Part shown: positions 51,687 to 61,797 of the stretch, piece by piece
How positions within the stretch are numbered: the stretch's first letter is position 1
How the letters are laid out: every line of letters starts with the position of its first letter
Assembly (NCBI RefSeq): GCF_001890765.1
Contig: NZ_KV878783.1
Span: forward strand, 2,501,828-2,565,827
DNA length: 64,000 nt
Origin: Spirulina major PCC 6313
GTDB lineage: Bacteria > Cyanobacteriota > Cyanobacteriia > Cyanobacteriales > Spirulinaceae
Direction of reading: 5' to 3'
Notes under the pieces: model-generated
What the model saw: only the letters and a program-made list of their open reading frames with translations
Database searches by the model: none
What the model was told of the DNA's origin: nothing
Program-made: the position numbers and the translations under genes

Positions 51687-51936
51687 CAGGATTCACGATC
51701 TAAAAAACTCTACATTTAACGAGAGACTCAACGCCAGATCACCCTTGGAAACGTGACCCCAGCCCCCTAAAAATGGGGCAATTCTCGCAAACTCCCCACC
51801 GTTGAAAATGCTCCCCGAATTATACCGCACGGTCATTAATGCCCTCCGTGGCGGGTCGAATCCGAGGGTTGGATTGCTGCGGAATCTGGTTGCTTACCCT
51901 TCGACAGGCTCAGGGAGCGATTGTGTTGGGTGGAGG
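51687..51936. other. Intergenic with a dispersed repeat
   Basis: No gene. Contains CCCTTCGACAGGCTCAGGG at 51897-51915, a short hairpin of a kind dispersed in many bacterial genomes. Confidence 0.5.
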
Positions 51937-52946
51937 TTAGGGTTTGGAAGCCCAGGGTAGATCGAGGCTGCGACGGAGGGTTAGGGCTTGGTTTTGATAG
52001 GCGATCGCCTGCTGTGATTCTCCCTGTTGGGCGCTGAGGTGGGCTAACCGTTCGAGGACAACAATTTGGCCCAAGGGCGTTTGGGAGGCTTCATAGTGCT
52101 GAAGTGCTGTTTGGTAGGCTGACTCGGCCAGTTCCCACTGGTTTTGCTGCTCATACAGGCGGGCCTTTTGTTTAAAAATATGGCCGATGGAGACGCTGGA
52201 TTCGCCAGAGTCTTGATTTGCTTGAAACCAGATCACGGCATCGTTGTAGGCCGCTAGGGCTGGCTCGGTTTGGTCAATTTCGGCGTAGAGATTACCCAGA
52301 TTTTGGGACATGATTGCCGCGCTGCCCCATAAGTCCATGGCTTGAAAAATCGGAATGAGTTGTTTTTGGTAGGGAATGGCGGCCGCAAATTGGCTTTGTT
52401 TGGTATAGGCGAGGACGATGAAATTGAGAATATAGAGTTCTGCATAGTCTTGGTTACGAGAGGTGCGGGCTTGTTCGACGGCGCGGTCGAAGTAGGATTG
52501 GGCGCGATCGCTCTCCTGCCCGACTAAATAAAACTCGCCAATGGACGCTAGGATCAATTCCAAGGGATAGGGCACACCCCCCGCATCGGGCTGCCCAAAT
52601 CGCTCCAGAACGGCCTGAGCTTCATCACGGTAGCGACGAGCGCGATCCGGTTGGCCCTGGGCTTGATACAGGGCGCTGATGTTTTCGAGGCTTAAGACTT
52701 GATTGGTAATGTGGGGCGCTTGGGGGTCTGAGGTGTCATGGCGGGCAATCTTGAGCGCCTTTTGAGAGGCGGCGAGGGCGGGTTCAACCTGGCCCTGTTG
52801 TTGATGAATGGTTGCGATGCGATTCAGCACTTCGGGCGCTGAATAGGAATTTATCTCAGTTCGGTCATAGAATTGGACGACTTGCTGATAGGTTGTGAGG
52901 GCTAAATCGAGGTGGCCTTGGAGTTGGTAAACGAGGCCAAGTTTAC

Positions 52947-54201
52947 GAATGTAAAGCGTAAAGCCCCCGTTTTCCAAACGGGGGATATAAGCGAAGGGCT
53001 GAATTTATTCAGCCGTGATACCGAGGTATCATAGCAACCATGAAAACGCTCAAGTTCAAGCTCTACCAGCATAAGCGGAATAGATACCTCAAGCGGACAA
53101 TCAATGCCGCAGGGCGTATCTACAACCATTGTGTTGCCCTCCACAAACGGTACTACCGAATGTGGGGCAAGCACTTGAACTGCGCCCGACTGCAAAAACA
53201 CATCGCCAAGCTTCGGAAACGGAACCCCTGGTGGTTGCAGGTGGGTTCTCAAGCCGTACAGGATATCTGCCAACGAATTGAGAAAGCCTATCAACTGTTC
53301 TTCAAACACAAAGATAGAAGCGTTCGACCGCCCAACTTCAAGAAAACCCGAAAATACAAATCCTTCACCCTCAAGCAAGCTGGGTACAAATTCCTCGGTG
53401 GCAACCGGGTCAGGATTGGGAACAAAGTCTATCAATATTGGAACTCTCGCCCCATTGAGGGCAAGGTCAAGACCGTGACGATTAAACGAACTCCCTTGGG
53501 AGAACTGTTCATGATTGTCACGGTAGATACCCTGTCAGAACCCCAAGTCAAAACCGAGACAGGTAACATTGCTGGTTTTGATTTTGGACTTAAGACGTTT
53601 CTGACCTGTTCTGAGGGATTCAAGATTGATGCCCCCTTGTTCTTCAAGCAGTCACTTAACTCGGTTCGCAAAGCGAGTCGAGAGTTGTCCCGTAAGCAAA
53701 AGGGTTCAGCCCATCGGGAACGTGCCCGATTAAACTTAGCCCGCAAGCATGAAGATATTGCCCATCGACGGCGGGACTGGTTTTGGAAGTTAGCCCATCA
53801 ACTGACGAATCAGTTTGATATGCTGTGTTTTGAAACCTTGAACCTCAAGGCGATGCAGCGGCTTTGGGGGCGTAAGGTGAGTGATTTGGCGTTTCGGGAG
53901 TTTCTGCAAATCCTGGAGTGGGTGGCGACGAAGAAGGGGAAGCGGGTGGTCTATGTTGAGCGCTGGTTCCCTTCGAGCAAGACCTGTTCAAGTTGTGGTC
54001 ATATTTTGGAGCATCTGGATTTAGAGACTCGCCATTGGCGGTGTCCCAGTTGCTCGGCAGAGAATGACCGGGATGAGAATGCGGCGATGAATATTAAAGT
54101 GGCTGGGGCTTCAGCCATTGGGTTAGGTGATGTCAGACAGGCGTTGCCTGCTATTGCTGTTTGATCCCAGAATCCCCCGTTTTCTAAACGGGGGAGTAAG
54201 T
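52947..54201 (+). mobile_element. IS608-like element inserted after TTAC, TnpB only
   Basis: 1255 bp. The target tetranucleotide TTAC (52943-52946) precedes the left end GAATGTAAAGCG, as in IS608; the copy at 62637 begins the same. Left and right ends each carry CCCCCGTT/AACGGGGG hairpins (52964-52984 and about 54174-54194). Further left hairpins are GGCTGAAT/ATTCAGCC and GATACC/GGTATC. Right end taken at 54201 because this restores the host frame. No tnpA and no target duplication, as expected for this group. Confidence 0.85.
53040..54164 (+). CDS. tnpB: TnpB RNA-guided endonuclease of a different subgroup
   Basis: 374 residues, complete. RuvC residues: D in IAGFDFGLKTFL, E in MLCFETLNLKAM, last site in ENDRDENAAMNI. 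Zinc finger CSSCGHILEHL and CPSC. Clearly distinct from the TnpBs at 29473 and 46068 (start MKTLKFKLYQHKRNRYLKR). Its guide RNA would run to the right-end hairpin near 54194. The element interrupts the TPR gene. A near-identical, interrupted copy lies at 62730. Confidence 0.93.
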   Translation: MKTLKFKLYQHKRNRYLKRTINAAGRIYNHCVALHKRYYRMWGKHLNCARLQKHIAKLRKRNPWWLQVGSQAVQDICQRIEKAYQLFFKHKDRSVRPPNFKKTRKYKSFTLKQAGYKFLGGNRVRIGNKVYQYWNSRPIEGKVKTVTIKRTPLGELFMIVTVDTLSEPQVKTETGNIAGFDFGLKTFLTCSEGFKIDAPLFFKQSLNSVRKASRELSRKQKGSAHRERARLNLARKHEDIAHRRRDWFWKLAHQLTNQFDMLCFETLNLKAMQRLWGRKVSDLAFREFLQILEWVATKKGKRVVYVERWFPSSKTCSSCGHILEHLDLETRHWRCPSCSAENDRDENAAMNIKVAGASAIGLGDVRQALPAIAV

Positions 54202-54918
54202 CAATCAAGGTTTCAGTTTCGGCCCATGAACTTTCGATGCTGCGTTCAAGGGCGAGGCGGTCTTCGTAACTCTGACGGGCTGCCTCGAAGTCACCGAGGG
54301 CTAAATAGGCTGCGCCGATCTTATCTTGGGCATCACGGATGAGCCAGGCACTGAGGGTGGCATCAGTGATGGTTGTCACTCGTTGATAATAGGGGATAGC
54401 GTCTTTGAGGTGTCCTCGGAGGGCAAAATGATCGCCGACGCTGAGGAGGGTGAGGGCGGCGCTGTCGGGTTCGCCTTGGTCGATGAAGCGGGTGTAGCGT
54501 TGTTCGTAGAGGGCGATCGCGTCGGCGGTGAGATCCATGTTTAACAACATGTCCGCAAACACAATCATCTGAGCATCAGGATTGTCTAAATCCGGCCAGA
54601 CTTGGGCGTGAGTCGTGGGGTGATCCAACGCGATGGCAGCCGATCCGACCCACGGAGTTTCCCCCCAAAACAAGGTAGTAACAACCACAATGGCAGCATA
54701 GTTCTGAAGACAAGATCGCAAATCCATGGCTAAAAATTTCCTGGTTTCGGGTGGATTGGCCATACCCACCATTTTAATGCTGGGATTGGGGCAGATTGCG
54801 ATCGCGCCAGGATTGTTATCTCCCGGCAGAGTTGGCCCCCGAATTAGAGACCTATGCTAACATTTGGGGTAAATTTCCATCACCCACCTATCATCAATCC
54901 TGGTTGCAGAGGGGCCCC

Positions 54919-55416
54919 ATGAGCAAGGTTCTGGTGCTAAACGCTTCCTATGAACCACTCAACATCACGAGTTGGCGGCGAGCGGTTGTCTTACTGCTGA
55001 AGGGCAAAGCAGAACAACTTGAATACACCACCACGGAACTCTATACCCGGTTTCCCCATCCCACCGTGATCCGGCTGCGCTACTATGTGCGGGTTCCCTA
55101 CAAAGAAATCCCCTTGACCCGCCGGAATATTTTTGAACGGGACAATCACACCTGTCAATATTGTGACTATCGGGGCGACAATTTAACCCTGGATCATGTC
55201 AGTCCGCGATCGCGCGGTGGGCCCGATAGCTGGGAAAACTTGGTGGCGGCCTGTGTGCGGTGCAACGTCAAAAAAGGGAGCCGCACCCCGGACGAAGCCC
55301 AAATGCAGCTTAAATCCATCCCCCGCCGTCCGTACAGTAGCCTGCATTTTGAAATTGCTCGGTATATTCGCAGTGGCCGCAACATTGAATGGAAAAAGTA
55401 TGTGATTGGGGTCTAA
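54919..55416 (+). CDS. HNH endonuclease, cyanobacterial conserved type
   Basis: 165 residues from the ATG at 54919 (MSKVLVLNASYEPLNITSWRRA); the frame is open to 54796. HNH core: CQYCDYRGDNLTLDHVSPRSRGG, ENLVAACVRCNVKKG. This small protein is widely conserved in cyanobacteria and plants-related lineages, which suggests a housekeeping role rather than defence. Upstream frame is unlike the family. Role unknown. Confidence 0.88.
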   Translation: MSKVLVLNASYEPLNITSWRRAVVLLLKGKAEQLEYTTTELYTRFPHPTVIRLRYYVRVPYKEIPLTRRNIFERDNHTCQYCDYRGDNLTLDHVSPRSRGGPDSWENLVAACVRCNVKKGSRTPDEAQMQLKSIPRRPYSSLHFEIARYIRSGRNIEWKKYVIGV

Positions 55417-55498
55417 GCAGTTCTGCGAGTCCCATCTCTGCCACGCCCTTGCTACAATCAGGGTTTAAATCACGATCGCAAGAGAGCAGTAGTCAACA

Positions 55499-58400
55499 AT
55501 GCAGGTGCAGGTTTCGGATCACTGGAACGTTGGTGAAACCCTCCTTAACCTGTATCGGGTCGCTGAAGTTCTAGGAGAACAGGAATCGGGATTCACCTAT
55601 CAGGTTTACCATCGCCATTGGCATCAAGCGATGGTGGCGAAGGTCTGGTCGCCGCCCCAACAGACCAAAGCCACGGTCGAAGCCTTTCGGAAACGGTGTA
55701 AAACCTGGCTCAAATTGGGACTGCATCCCCATCTGGCTAGTTTTTACTATGTGCGGCAATGGCAAGGGAAGTTAATTATCTTCTCTGAATATTTGGCGGC
55801 GGGAAGTCTGCAAACATGGATGCAAACGGGGCGATTGTCCCGGAGTGCGGATGCGATCGCCCTCCCACAAGTTTTAGATATCGCCATTCAATCCGCCTGG
55901 GGGTTAGATTATCTCCACCGCCAAGGCTTAGTCCACGGCAATCTCAAGGCCTCGAATCTTCTCCTGGATGGACAAGGCACGGTGAAGTTGACGGATCTGC
56001 ATTATCCGACCGTGGGGCGGCCGGTGGATGACCTCCGCCAGTGGGTGAAAATTATTCTCGATCTCGCGCCGGGGCCGGAGTTTTTGCCCGCCCCGCTGAA
56101 GACGCTGTTTCAACAATGCCAGACCGACCGCCCCCCGACCCTGCAACAGTGTATCCAACGGCTCATTGGGCAGTACCATGAACTCTGCCATCGCCCCTAT
56201 ACCCGCCAAGCCCCCACAGCGAAACATTGGCAGGCGGAGAATTATAATAACCAGGGCGTGGCGCTGATTGACCTGAATCGGCCCCAGGATGCGCTACGGC
56301 TTTGGGATAAGGCGCGACAGGTTACCCCCCACCATCCGGCGGCCACCTATAACCGGCTACTCTGGCTGTGGCGATCGCGCCAAATCACCGAATCCCAGAT
56401 CTGCCAAGTGTTGGAAACCTTTCCGCCCACAGCGGCGGATCTGGTGGGTTTGCTGCATTTAGAACGTAATGATCCCCGGTCGGCCAAGGCAGCGTTTGAT
56501 CGCTACCGGCTTCATACTCCGAACCTATCGCCCCCCCTCCAAGCCGCCTACACCCTCGCCCAAGAAACCAACCCCCCAACCGATGATGCCAACGGGCAAG
56601 TGCTCCAGCGGGAGGCGATCGCCACTCTGCACTACAGCGATGACGGCCAGTACGCCATTTGGGGCAATCAAGACGGCAGCCTAGTGTTGTGGGAATGCCG
56701 CACCCTACAACACCACCGCCTTTCAGGACATCCGGGGGAACGGATTACCCTGACTCAATTTAGCCCCGATCGCTGCTACGTTATTTCCCTCGCCCATCAC
56801 CCCGAAACCAATAGCCAAACCCTGAAACTGTGGAGCCGCATGACGGGGAAATGTCTTTGCACCTTTCCCCAACTCCAAGAATGGGAAGTCCTGGCCCCAA
56901 CCCCCACCGCCGTGCAGCAACGCTGGAGTCCGGATAGTCGGTTTTTCCTGCGCAAGACTGCGACGATGCTGCAAATTATGGAGGTGGCGACGGGGGCCTG
57001 TTTGTTTGTTTGCCATGGGGATGGCACGGCGATCGCCCTCACGGTCCAGGGTTCCTATGGGGTCACGGTCAGTTCGCAGCCGCGTCTGTGGGATATTTAC
57101 CGGGAAACCTGTTTAGGCACGATCGCCCCTGACCAAGCCGTGAGTGCGATCGCCCTTCATCCCGATGGTCAGCATTGTCTGACGGCCACCAGTGCGGGGG
57201 AAGTCACCCTGCGAACGCTCCAAGGCCAGGTGGTGATCACCCTGACGGGAACCCCGGCGGGAATTCATTCGGTGGGGATTAGTCAGGACGGCCAAGTGTG
57301 CCTCGTGGCGGGGCAGCGGGTGGAATTGTGGTCTCTGGAAACGGGGCAATGGTTGCGATCGCTCACGGATCACCCGTCCAGCGTGGCATCCCTGCGCCCC
57401 GATGGGAAACAGGTGCTCGTCGGTGGCTCACAGCTTACCCTCTGGATGATCGACCAACAACAGATTGCCTACCAAGCCCCCTTCCGCCTCTGCACCGCCC
57501 AATCCACCACCACCCAATCCACCACCCTCCAGCAGTATCAAGAGGGCATTGCCAAAGCCGAAGCCGCCCTCCAGCAATCCCACTGGATCGAAGCTTGGCA
57601 CCAGTTAAAGGCCGTGCGATCGCTCCCCAGTTATCGCCAAGACCGCCGCGCCTTTGACCTCTGGACGAGCCTCTACACCCACCTGCCCAGGCCAGCGATC
57701 GCCCATTGCTGGGAACTGCAAACCTTCACCGCCCACATCGGCAGCATCCACACCGCCCGCTTCAGCCTCGACGGCCAAGCCTTCACCGGCAGCCAAGATG
57801 GCCTCGTCAAACGCTGGCACATCACCCCCGATCGCACCCTCAGCCAAGTGGTCGGCAACCCCAAAGGCTACCTCGACTGCTGCGACATCAGCCCCAACGG
57901 CAAAAGCGTCGTCACCAGCAGTCGCACCAGCGGCCTCCAACAGTGGGATGCGGACACCGGCGATCTACGCCAAACCCTCGATACCCAATCCCTCTACTGT
58001 GTCAGCCTTGCCCAAAGTCCTGACGGTCACTACCTCATGGGCGGCACTGCCCAAGGTGAACTCACCCTCTGGGATCTCACCACCGGCCGCCGTGTCCGCT
58101 ATTGGCAAGCCCATAGTCGGGCGGTGCAAGCCCTCTGTTTTAGTCCGGATAGTCTGTACTGTGTTTCCGCTGAGGCGGGCAATACCTGGAAACGGTGGGA
58201 AATCGCCACGGGGACATGCCTCCAAACCGTCACCACCCCCCAATCCAACCTCACCTCCATCGCCTACAGTCCCAATGGTCACTACCTCGTTTCCACCAGT
58301 CAAGACCAAACCTTAATCCTGTGGTCGGTGGGGTTAGGGCAACGGCTGCACATCCTGCGGGGCCACAGTGGAGCCGTCACCGCCGCCACCTTCAGCCGAG

Positions 58401-60031
58401 ATAGTCACCACATCCTGTCCGGCAGCACCGACCAGACGGCCCGCCTCTGGAATGTGTTGAGGGGTGATTGTGTCTTTACCCTCGATGTACCGGGGACAGC
58501 GGTAACGGGGGTCGCCCTCAGTCCAGACAGCCGCTACGCCTTGACCACCATGGCCAATGGCTATGGCAAACTTTGGGCCCTGGATTGGCAATTATCGGAA
58601 CAGCCCCCAGCGGGTTGGGATGAAGGGGTGCGCCCCTACCTAGAGACCTTTTTAACCCGCCAAACCCCCTACCAAGCAGATCCTGCGGCTGAAACACCAC
58701 CGGTGTCCTGGCGACAACGGTGGCAAGATTTTCCCTGGGGCTTTTTGGGGGTGTGGTGGGGGCTGGTGTGGGCGTTGACGGCGGCGGCTCTGGATATTTT
58801 TAGTGGGGTGGGGGTGACACCCCAGGCGTATTTGCTGGCGGTGGGGGTGATGCTGTCGATTTTTGGGTATTTTTGGGGACGGCAGGTGGGGAATCCGTCG
58901 GTGCAGTTGGGGGCGTTGTTTGCCTCTGGGGTGTTGGTGCTGGTGGGGGCGGTGGATGCGACGGTGCGCTGGTCGTCCTTGGGGGCGGTGGTGTGGGGGG
59001 CGATCGCCGCCTTAATGCTGTCGGGGGCGGCGTTGGGGTTGCGCCCGATTACGGTGGTGTCAGCACCGCCGGGGTTGCGGGTTTGTCAGGCCCTGCGCCG
59101 TTATTGGGGGGGCTGGGGCGGTTTGGGGATTTTAGCGATCGCCACTGGGGCCGGGATGGCGATGGAGGCGCTGATCACCTGGGGAGGGGTGGCTCCTGTG
59201 ATCGTGGCGGGGGTGACGGTGGGGATTGTGGCGATCGCCCAACTCTGGCATCTGATTCGGACCGGCATTCACAGCAAAAGCCTCAGCCAAGGGGTAATCT
59301 TGGCGGCACTCTTCACCCTGACGGCCTATAAATGGGCCGTGCCGAGCTATCTCGGCATTCTCCCCGCTCACCTCTGTAGCCACCTCGAAACCCTCGACCC
59401 CTACCTAGCACGGGGCGGTAATCCCAATGGGATTTTTCTCCATAACAACCGACTGCCCTTAACCCACTGTGCGATCGCCGCCGAACAGTTTGACCTCGTT
59501 GAGCGCCTCCTCACCACTGGCGCAAATCTCAACCACACCGATGCGGAGGGGCGAAGTCTCTTGATCCTCGCGGTGGAGGCCGATCAACTGCCGTGGGTGG
59601 CATCCTTGATCGCTCAAGGGGCTGACGTGAATCAGCGAGACCCCGAAGCCCGTACCGCTCTCCATCACAGCCAACAGGTGGCGATCGCCCAAGCCCTGAT
59701 CGATGCCGGTGCTAACATCAACGCCCTCTCCCCTGACCATGGCACACCCCTACATTGGGCGATCGCCTCCAATCAGCCCGACCTCTTTCAACTCCTCCTC
59801 ACCGCCGGGGCTGACCTCAACGCCATCTGTGCAGACTGCGATGCCACCACTCCCCTCCACACTGCCGTGCGCCATAATCGCATCCCCATGCTCAAAACCC
59901 TCCTCGATGCCGGCGCAGATCTCAACCAAACCGATCACAACGACCAAACCCCCCTCGAATACGCCCAACGCCAAAACCGCACCGAAGCCGTTCGCCTCAT
60001 CGAGCAAGCCCTGGAGCAACAAAACTCCTGA
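55499..60031 (+). CDS. Pseudokinase-WD40-membrane-ankyrin protein, 1510 residues
   Basis: Domain order: kinase-like fold at 8-225 (K48 in MVAKVW; HGNLKASN at 146-153 instead of HRDLKPxN, so N148 replaces the catalytic Asp; DLH instead of DFG at 166-168); TPR-like helices at about 240-350; a first WD40 group at about 370-655; a helical joint at about 675-725; a second WD40 group at about 740-1030 (LVKRWHI, ELTLWDL, TLILWSV, TARLWNV); four to six membrane segments at about 1080-1290; ankyrin repeats at about 1310-1505 (GANLNHTDAEGRSLL, GADVNQRD, GANINALSPDHGTPLHWA, GADLNQTDHNDQTPLEYA). Likely a membrane-bound scaffold. Ankyrin at the far end should be on the same side as the kinase part if the number of membrane segments is even. 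No similar arrangement known to me. Confidence 0.88.
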   Translation: MQVQVSDHWNVGETLLNLYRVAEVLGEQESGFTYQVYHRHWHQAMVAKVWSPPQQTKATVEAFRKRCKTWLKLGLHPHLASFYYVRQWQGKLIIFSEYLAAGSLQTWMQTGRLSRSADAIALPQVLDIAIQSAWGLDYLHRQGLVHGNLKASNLLLDGQGTVKLTDLHYPTVGRPVDDLRQWVKIILDLAPGPEFLPAPLKTLFQQCQTDRPPTLQQCIQRLIGQYHELCHRPYTRQAPTAKHWQAENYNNQGVALIDLNRPQDALRLWDKARQVTPHHPAATYNRLLWLWRSRQITESQICQVLETFPPTAADLVGLLHLERNDPRSAKAAFDRYRLHTPNLSPPLQAAYTLAQETNPPTDDANGQVLQREAIATLHYSDDGQYAIWGNQDGSLVLWECRTLQHHRLSGHPGERITLTQFSPDRCYVISLAHHPETNSQTLKLWSRMTGKCLCTFPQLQEWEVLAPTPTAVQQRWSPDSRFFLRKTATMLQIMEVATGACLFVCHGDGTAIALTVQGSYGVTVSSQPRLWDIYRETCLGTIAPDQAVSAIALHPDGQHCLTATSAGEVTLRTLQGQVVITLTGTPAGIHSVGISQDGQVCLVAGQRVELWSLETGQWLRSLTDHPSSVASLRPDGKQVLVGGSQLTLWMIDQQQIAYQAPFRLCTAQSTTTQSTTLQQYQEGIAKAEAALQQSHWIEAWHQLKAVRSLPSYRQDRRAFDLWTSLYTHLPRPAIAHCWELQTFTAHIGSIHTARFSLDGQAFTGSQDGLVKRWHITPDRTLSQVVGNPKGYLDCCDISPNGKSVVTSSRTSGLQQWDADTGDLRQTLDTQSLYCVSLAQSPDGHYLMGGTAQGELTLWDLTTGRRVRYWQAHSRAVQALCFSPDSLYCVSAEAGNTWKRWEIATGTCLQTVTTPQSNLTSIAYSPNGHYLVSTSQDQTLILWSVGLGQRLHILRGHSGAVTAATFSRDSHHILSGSTDQTARLWNVLRGDCVFTLDVPGTAVTGVALSPDSRYALTTMANGYGKLWALDWQLSEQPPAGWDEGVRPYLETFLTRQTPYQADPAAETPPVSWRQRWQDFPWGFLGVWWGLVWALTAAALDIFSGVGVTPQAYLLAVGVMLSIFGYFWGRQVGNPSVQLGALFASGVLVLVGAVDATVRWSSLGAVVWGAIAALMLSGAALGLRPITVVSAPPGLRVCQALRRYWGGWGGLGILAIATGAGMAMEALITWGGVAPVIVAGVTVGIVAIAQLWHLIRTGIHSKSLSQGVILAALFTLTAYKWAVPSYLGILPAHLCSHLETLDPYLARGGNPNGIFLHNNRLPLTHCAIAAEQFDLVERLLTTGANLNHTDAEGRSLLILAVEADQLPWVASLIAQGADVNQRDPEARTALHHSQQVAIAQALIDAGANINALSPDHGTPLHWAIASNQPDLFQLLLTAGADLNAICADCDATTPLHTAVRHNRIPMLKTLLDAGADLNQTDHNDQTPLEYAQRQNRTEAVRLIEQALEQQNS

Positions 60032-60064
60032 TCCATCCCATCACCGCCCATCCTCCCCAAAAAA

Positions 60065-60092
60065 CTAGCTTTTGTTGTACAACGAAAGCTAG
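60065..60092. terminator. Long palindrome after the 1510-residue protein gene
   Basis: CTAGCTTT-T-GTTGTACAAC-G-AAAGCTAG, a 28-bp near-perfect palindrome with one mismatch, 33 nt after the stop. May be a terminator or a protein-binding site. No U tract. Confidence 0.55.
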
Positions 60093-60170
60093 ATTGCCGC
60101 AATCTTGGGCATCCTTCACCGGCAACCCATTCAACCCTTAACGTCTATTGACAAGGAACATCCAAAACCG

Positions 60171-60878
60171 ATGCTGAGGCTGATCACTGATTTCGATGGC
60201 CCGATTATGGACGTATCCGAACGGTACTATCACGTCTATCAACTGTGTCTAGAACGCGCCAAAGCGCCAGACCAACCCGTCACCCTCCTCTCCAAACCGG
60301 ACTTTTGGCGGTGCAAACGGGCTAAAGTCCCCGAACGCGCCATCGGGCAGCGTTCCGGCCTCAACCCTGACCAAGCCCGCCACTTTGCCCACCTGCGCCG
60401 AGAACTGGTGCATCAAGTGCCCTATCTGGTCTACGATCGCCTCATTCCCCGCGCCGTGGAAAGTCTCGAAATCCTCCAGGCCTACGGGATTGATCTCGCC
60501 ATCCTCACGATGCGCCGCGAGCAAGAACTGAGCATCCCCCTCGACCGCTACGATCTGGGCCGTTTCTTCCCCCCTTCCCAACGCTACTGCATCGGCAACA
60601 CCTACAGCAAAACCGGGGATGTGAATGATAAACCGCTCTTGATGGCCCAGGCCCTCGCGACACTCCCCCCGGCGGAAAAAACCTGGATGATTGGCGATAC
60701 TGAAGCGGATATTGTGGCCGCCCAGACCCACAATATTCCCGTGATTGGCGTGTTGTCGGGAATTCGCGATCGCGAACGTCTCGCGGGCTACTACCCCGAT
60801 CGCATCGTCGCTGACCTGGCCGCCGCCCTCGAAATCATCTGTCCGCCCCTGTCGCTGACGCGATCGCCCCTACCGTAG
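60171..60878 (+). CDS. HAD-family hydrolase
   Basis: 235 residues from the ATG at 60171 (MLRLITDFDGPIMD); the frame is open to 60105. Nucleophile D7 and D9 in TDFDGP, second motif LTMRRE, a lysine in NDKPLL, third acidic motif MIGDTEADIVAAQ. Acts as phosphatase or phosphoglycolate-type hydrolase; substrate unknown. Its last 9 nt overlap the convergent CPP1-like gene. Confidence 0.88.
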   Translation: MLRLITDFDGPIMDVSERYYHVYQLCLERAKAPDQPVTLLSKPDFWRCKRAKVPERAIGQRSGLNPDQARHFAHLRRELVHQVPYLVYDRLIPRAVESLEILQAYGIDLAILTMRREQELSIPLDRYDLGRFFPPSQRYCIGNTYSKTGDVNDKPLLMAQALATLPPAEKTWMIGDTEADIVAAQTHNIPVIGVLSGIRDRERLAGYYPDRIVADLAAALEIICPPLSLTRSPLP

Positions 60879-61490
60879 GAAACTACTCACCAGCCAAAAG
60901 ATCACCAACGTCACCACATTCACCACTTGGGCCGCAGATAACCCCCCATTACCCAGGGGAACCCCGCTCAAATTGGCCAACAGTGACCCGATTGTCGTGC
61001 CCACCACGATCGCCAACAGCGAAATCAACAGCGCCCGGCCAAACCGCTTTTCTTTACGGGTGATGAAATAGACATTCCCCACCAGCCCAAAGGTAAACAC
61101 CAAGGCCAGCACCGGATCATTGGGACTTTGGGCCAAGAGCGTCAACGCCGCTCCCACCCCAAAGACCATCGCCGGAATCACAATGTCCCACTGGGAAGGG
61201 GTGTCTAGATAATCTTGGAGCCAAGACGGCGAGGGGGATGACTCCGCCACGGGGGCCGGCTTGGGTTTTTTTTGTTCCGGAAAACGGATGCCTTCGGGCA
61301 CTTTGATTTTTCCTTCTTGGCGGAGTTTGAGGCGATCCATAATGATCGCATCGTAGGCCGCTTCGATCTTTTCGACCTGCTTGCGATCGCTACTATATTC
61401 TTGACTGAGGCGACTCCGGGCAGATTGGATCTCGTCAAAGGATGCTTCTGTCGCTACACCCAGGATTTCATAGGAGTTTTGTTCGCTCAT
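60870..61490 (-). CDS. CPP1-like (chaperone-like protein of POR) membrane protein
   Basis: 206 residues. N-terminal J-like part (YEILGVATEASFDEIQSARSRL) without the HPD motif, a linker rich in Pro and Lys, and three or four membrane segments (about 105-205). Plant homologues stabilise protochlorophyllide oxidoreductase in plastid membranes; function here inferred. Overlaps the HAD gene by 9 nt, tail to tail. Confidence 0.9.
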   Translation of the reverse strand: MSEQNSYEILGVATEASFDEIQSARSRLSQEYSSDRKQVEKIEAAYDAIIMDRLKLRQEGKIKVPEGIRFPEQKKPKPAPVAESSPSPSWLQDYLDTPSQWDIVIPAMVFGVGAALTLLAQSPNDPVLALVFTFGLVGNVYFITRKEKRFGRALLISLLAIVVGTTIGSLLANLSGVPLGNGGLSAAQVVNVVTLVIFWLVSSFLR

Positions 61491-61797
61491 CTCTTGGAAT
61501 ACCTCTGAAGATCAGTTCACGAGGGTCGGCCGACCCGTCCATCTCAATGGGATGGTGGCAGACTAGCGGTTGCCCGCATCAGCTTTTCAGTAGTGTAGCC
61601 CGAACCGTCTCAATCTGCGACAATCGTTGAAGCGATCGCAGTGCTTCCCTGTCTCGAAAACTGTACCTTGACCGTCCAATCTTCTCACTTCTCCGTACTC
61701 CACCGTATTTTTGTCTAAAATTCTGAGTACACTCGTAATGTGAACACCCAGAATAACGCGCAAAAATGGTGTGTTTGAATTTTCCTAAAGAGTAACT
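61491..61797. other. Divergent intergenic region before response-regulator gene
   Basis: 307 nt between the CPP1-like gene (minus) and the response regulator (plus). A/T-rich from about 61690, suitable for promoters in both directions; no clear operator or box assigned. Confidence 0.45.

Larger units (their letters stand above)
51937..54772 (-). pseudogene. TPR-repeat protein gene split by an IS608-like element
   Basis: The N-terminal part (54772 down to 54202) has a membrane or signal segment (AAIVVVTTLFW) and TPR-like helices; the C-terminal part (52946 to 51937) carries about seven TPR units (for example LVYQLQGHLDLALTTYQQVVQ). The insertion is 52947-54201. Joining 54202 to 52946 restores the frame exactly: ETLI then GKLGLVYQ, giving 526 residues. 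So the gene was complete before insertion and is now broken. The protein would be exported or membrane-anchored with TPR repeats outside. Start may be 54727. Confidence 0.88.

Noticed and set aside
52902..53435. 177-codon open frame opposite the start of tnpB, repeated at 62514-62864
   Set aside because: Present in both copies only because the IS is duplicated; it is the antisense of tnpB and its left-end hairpin.
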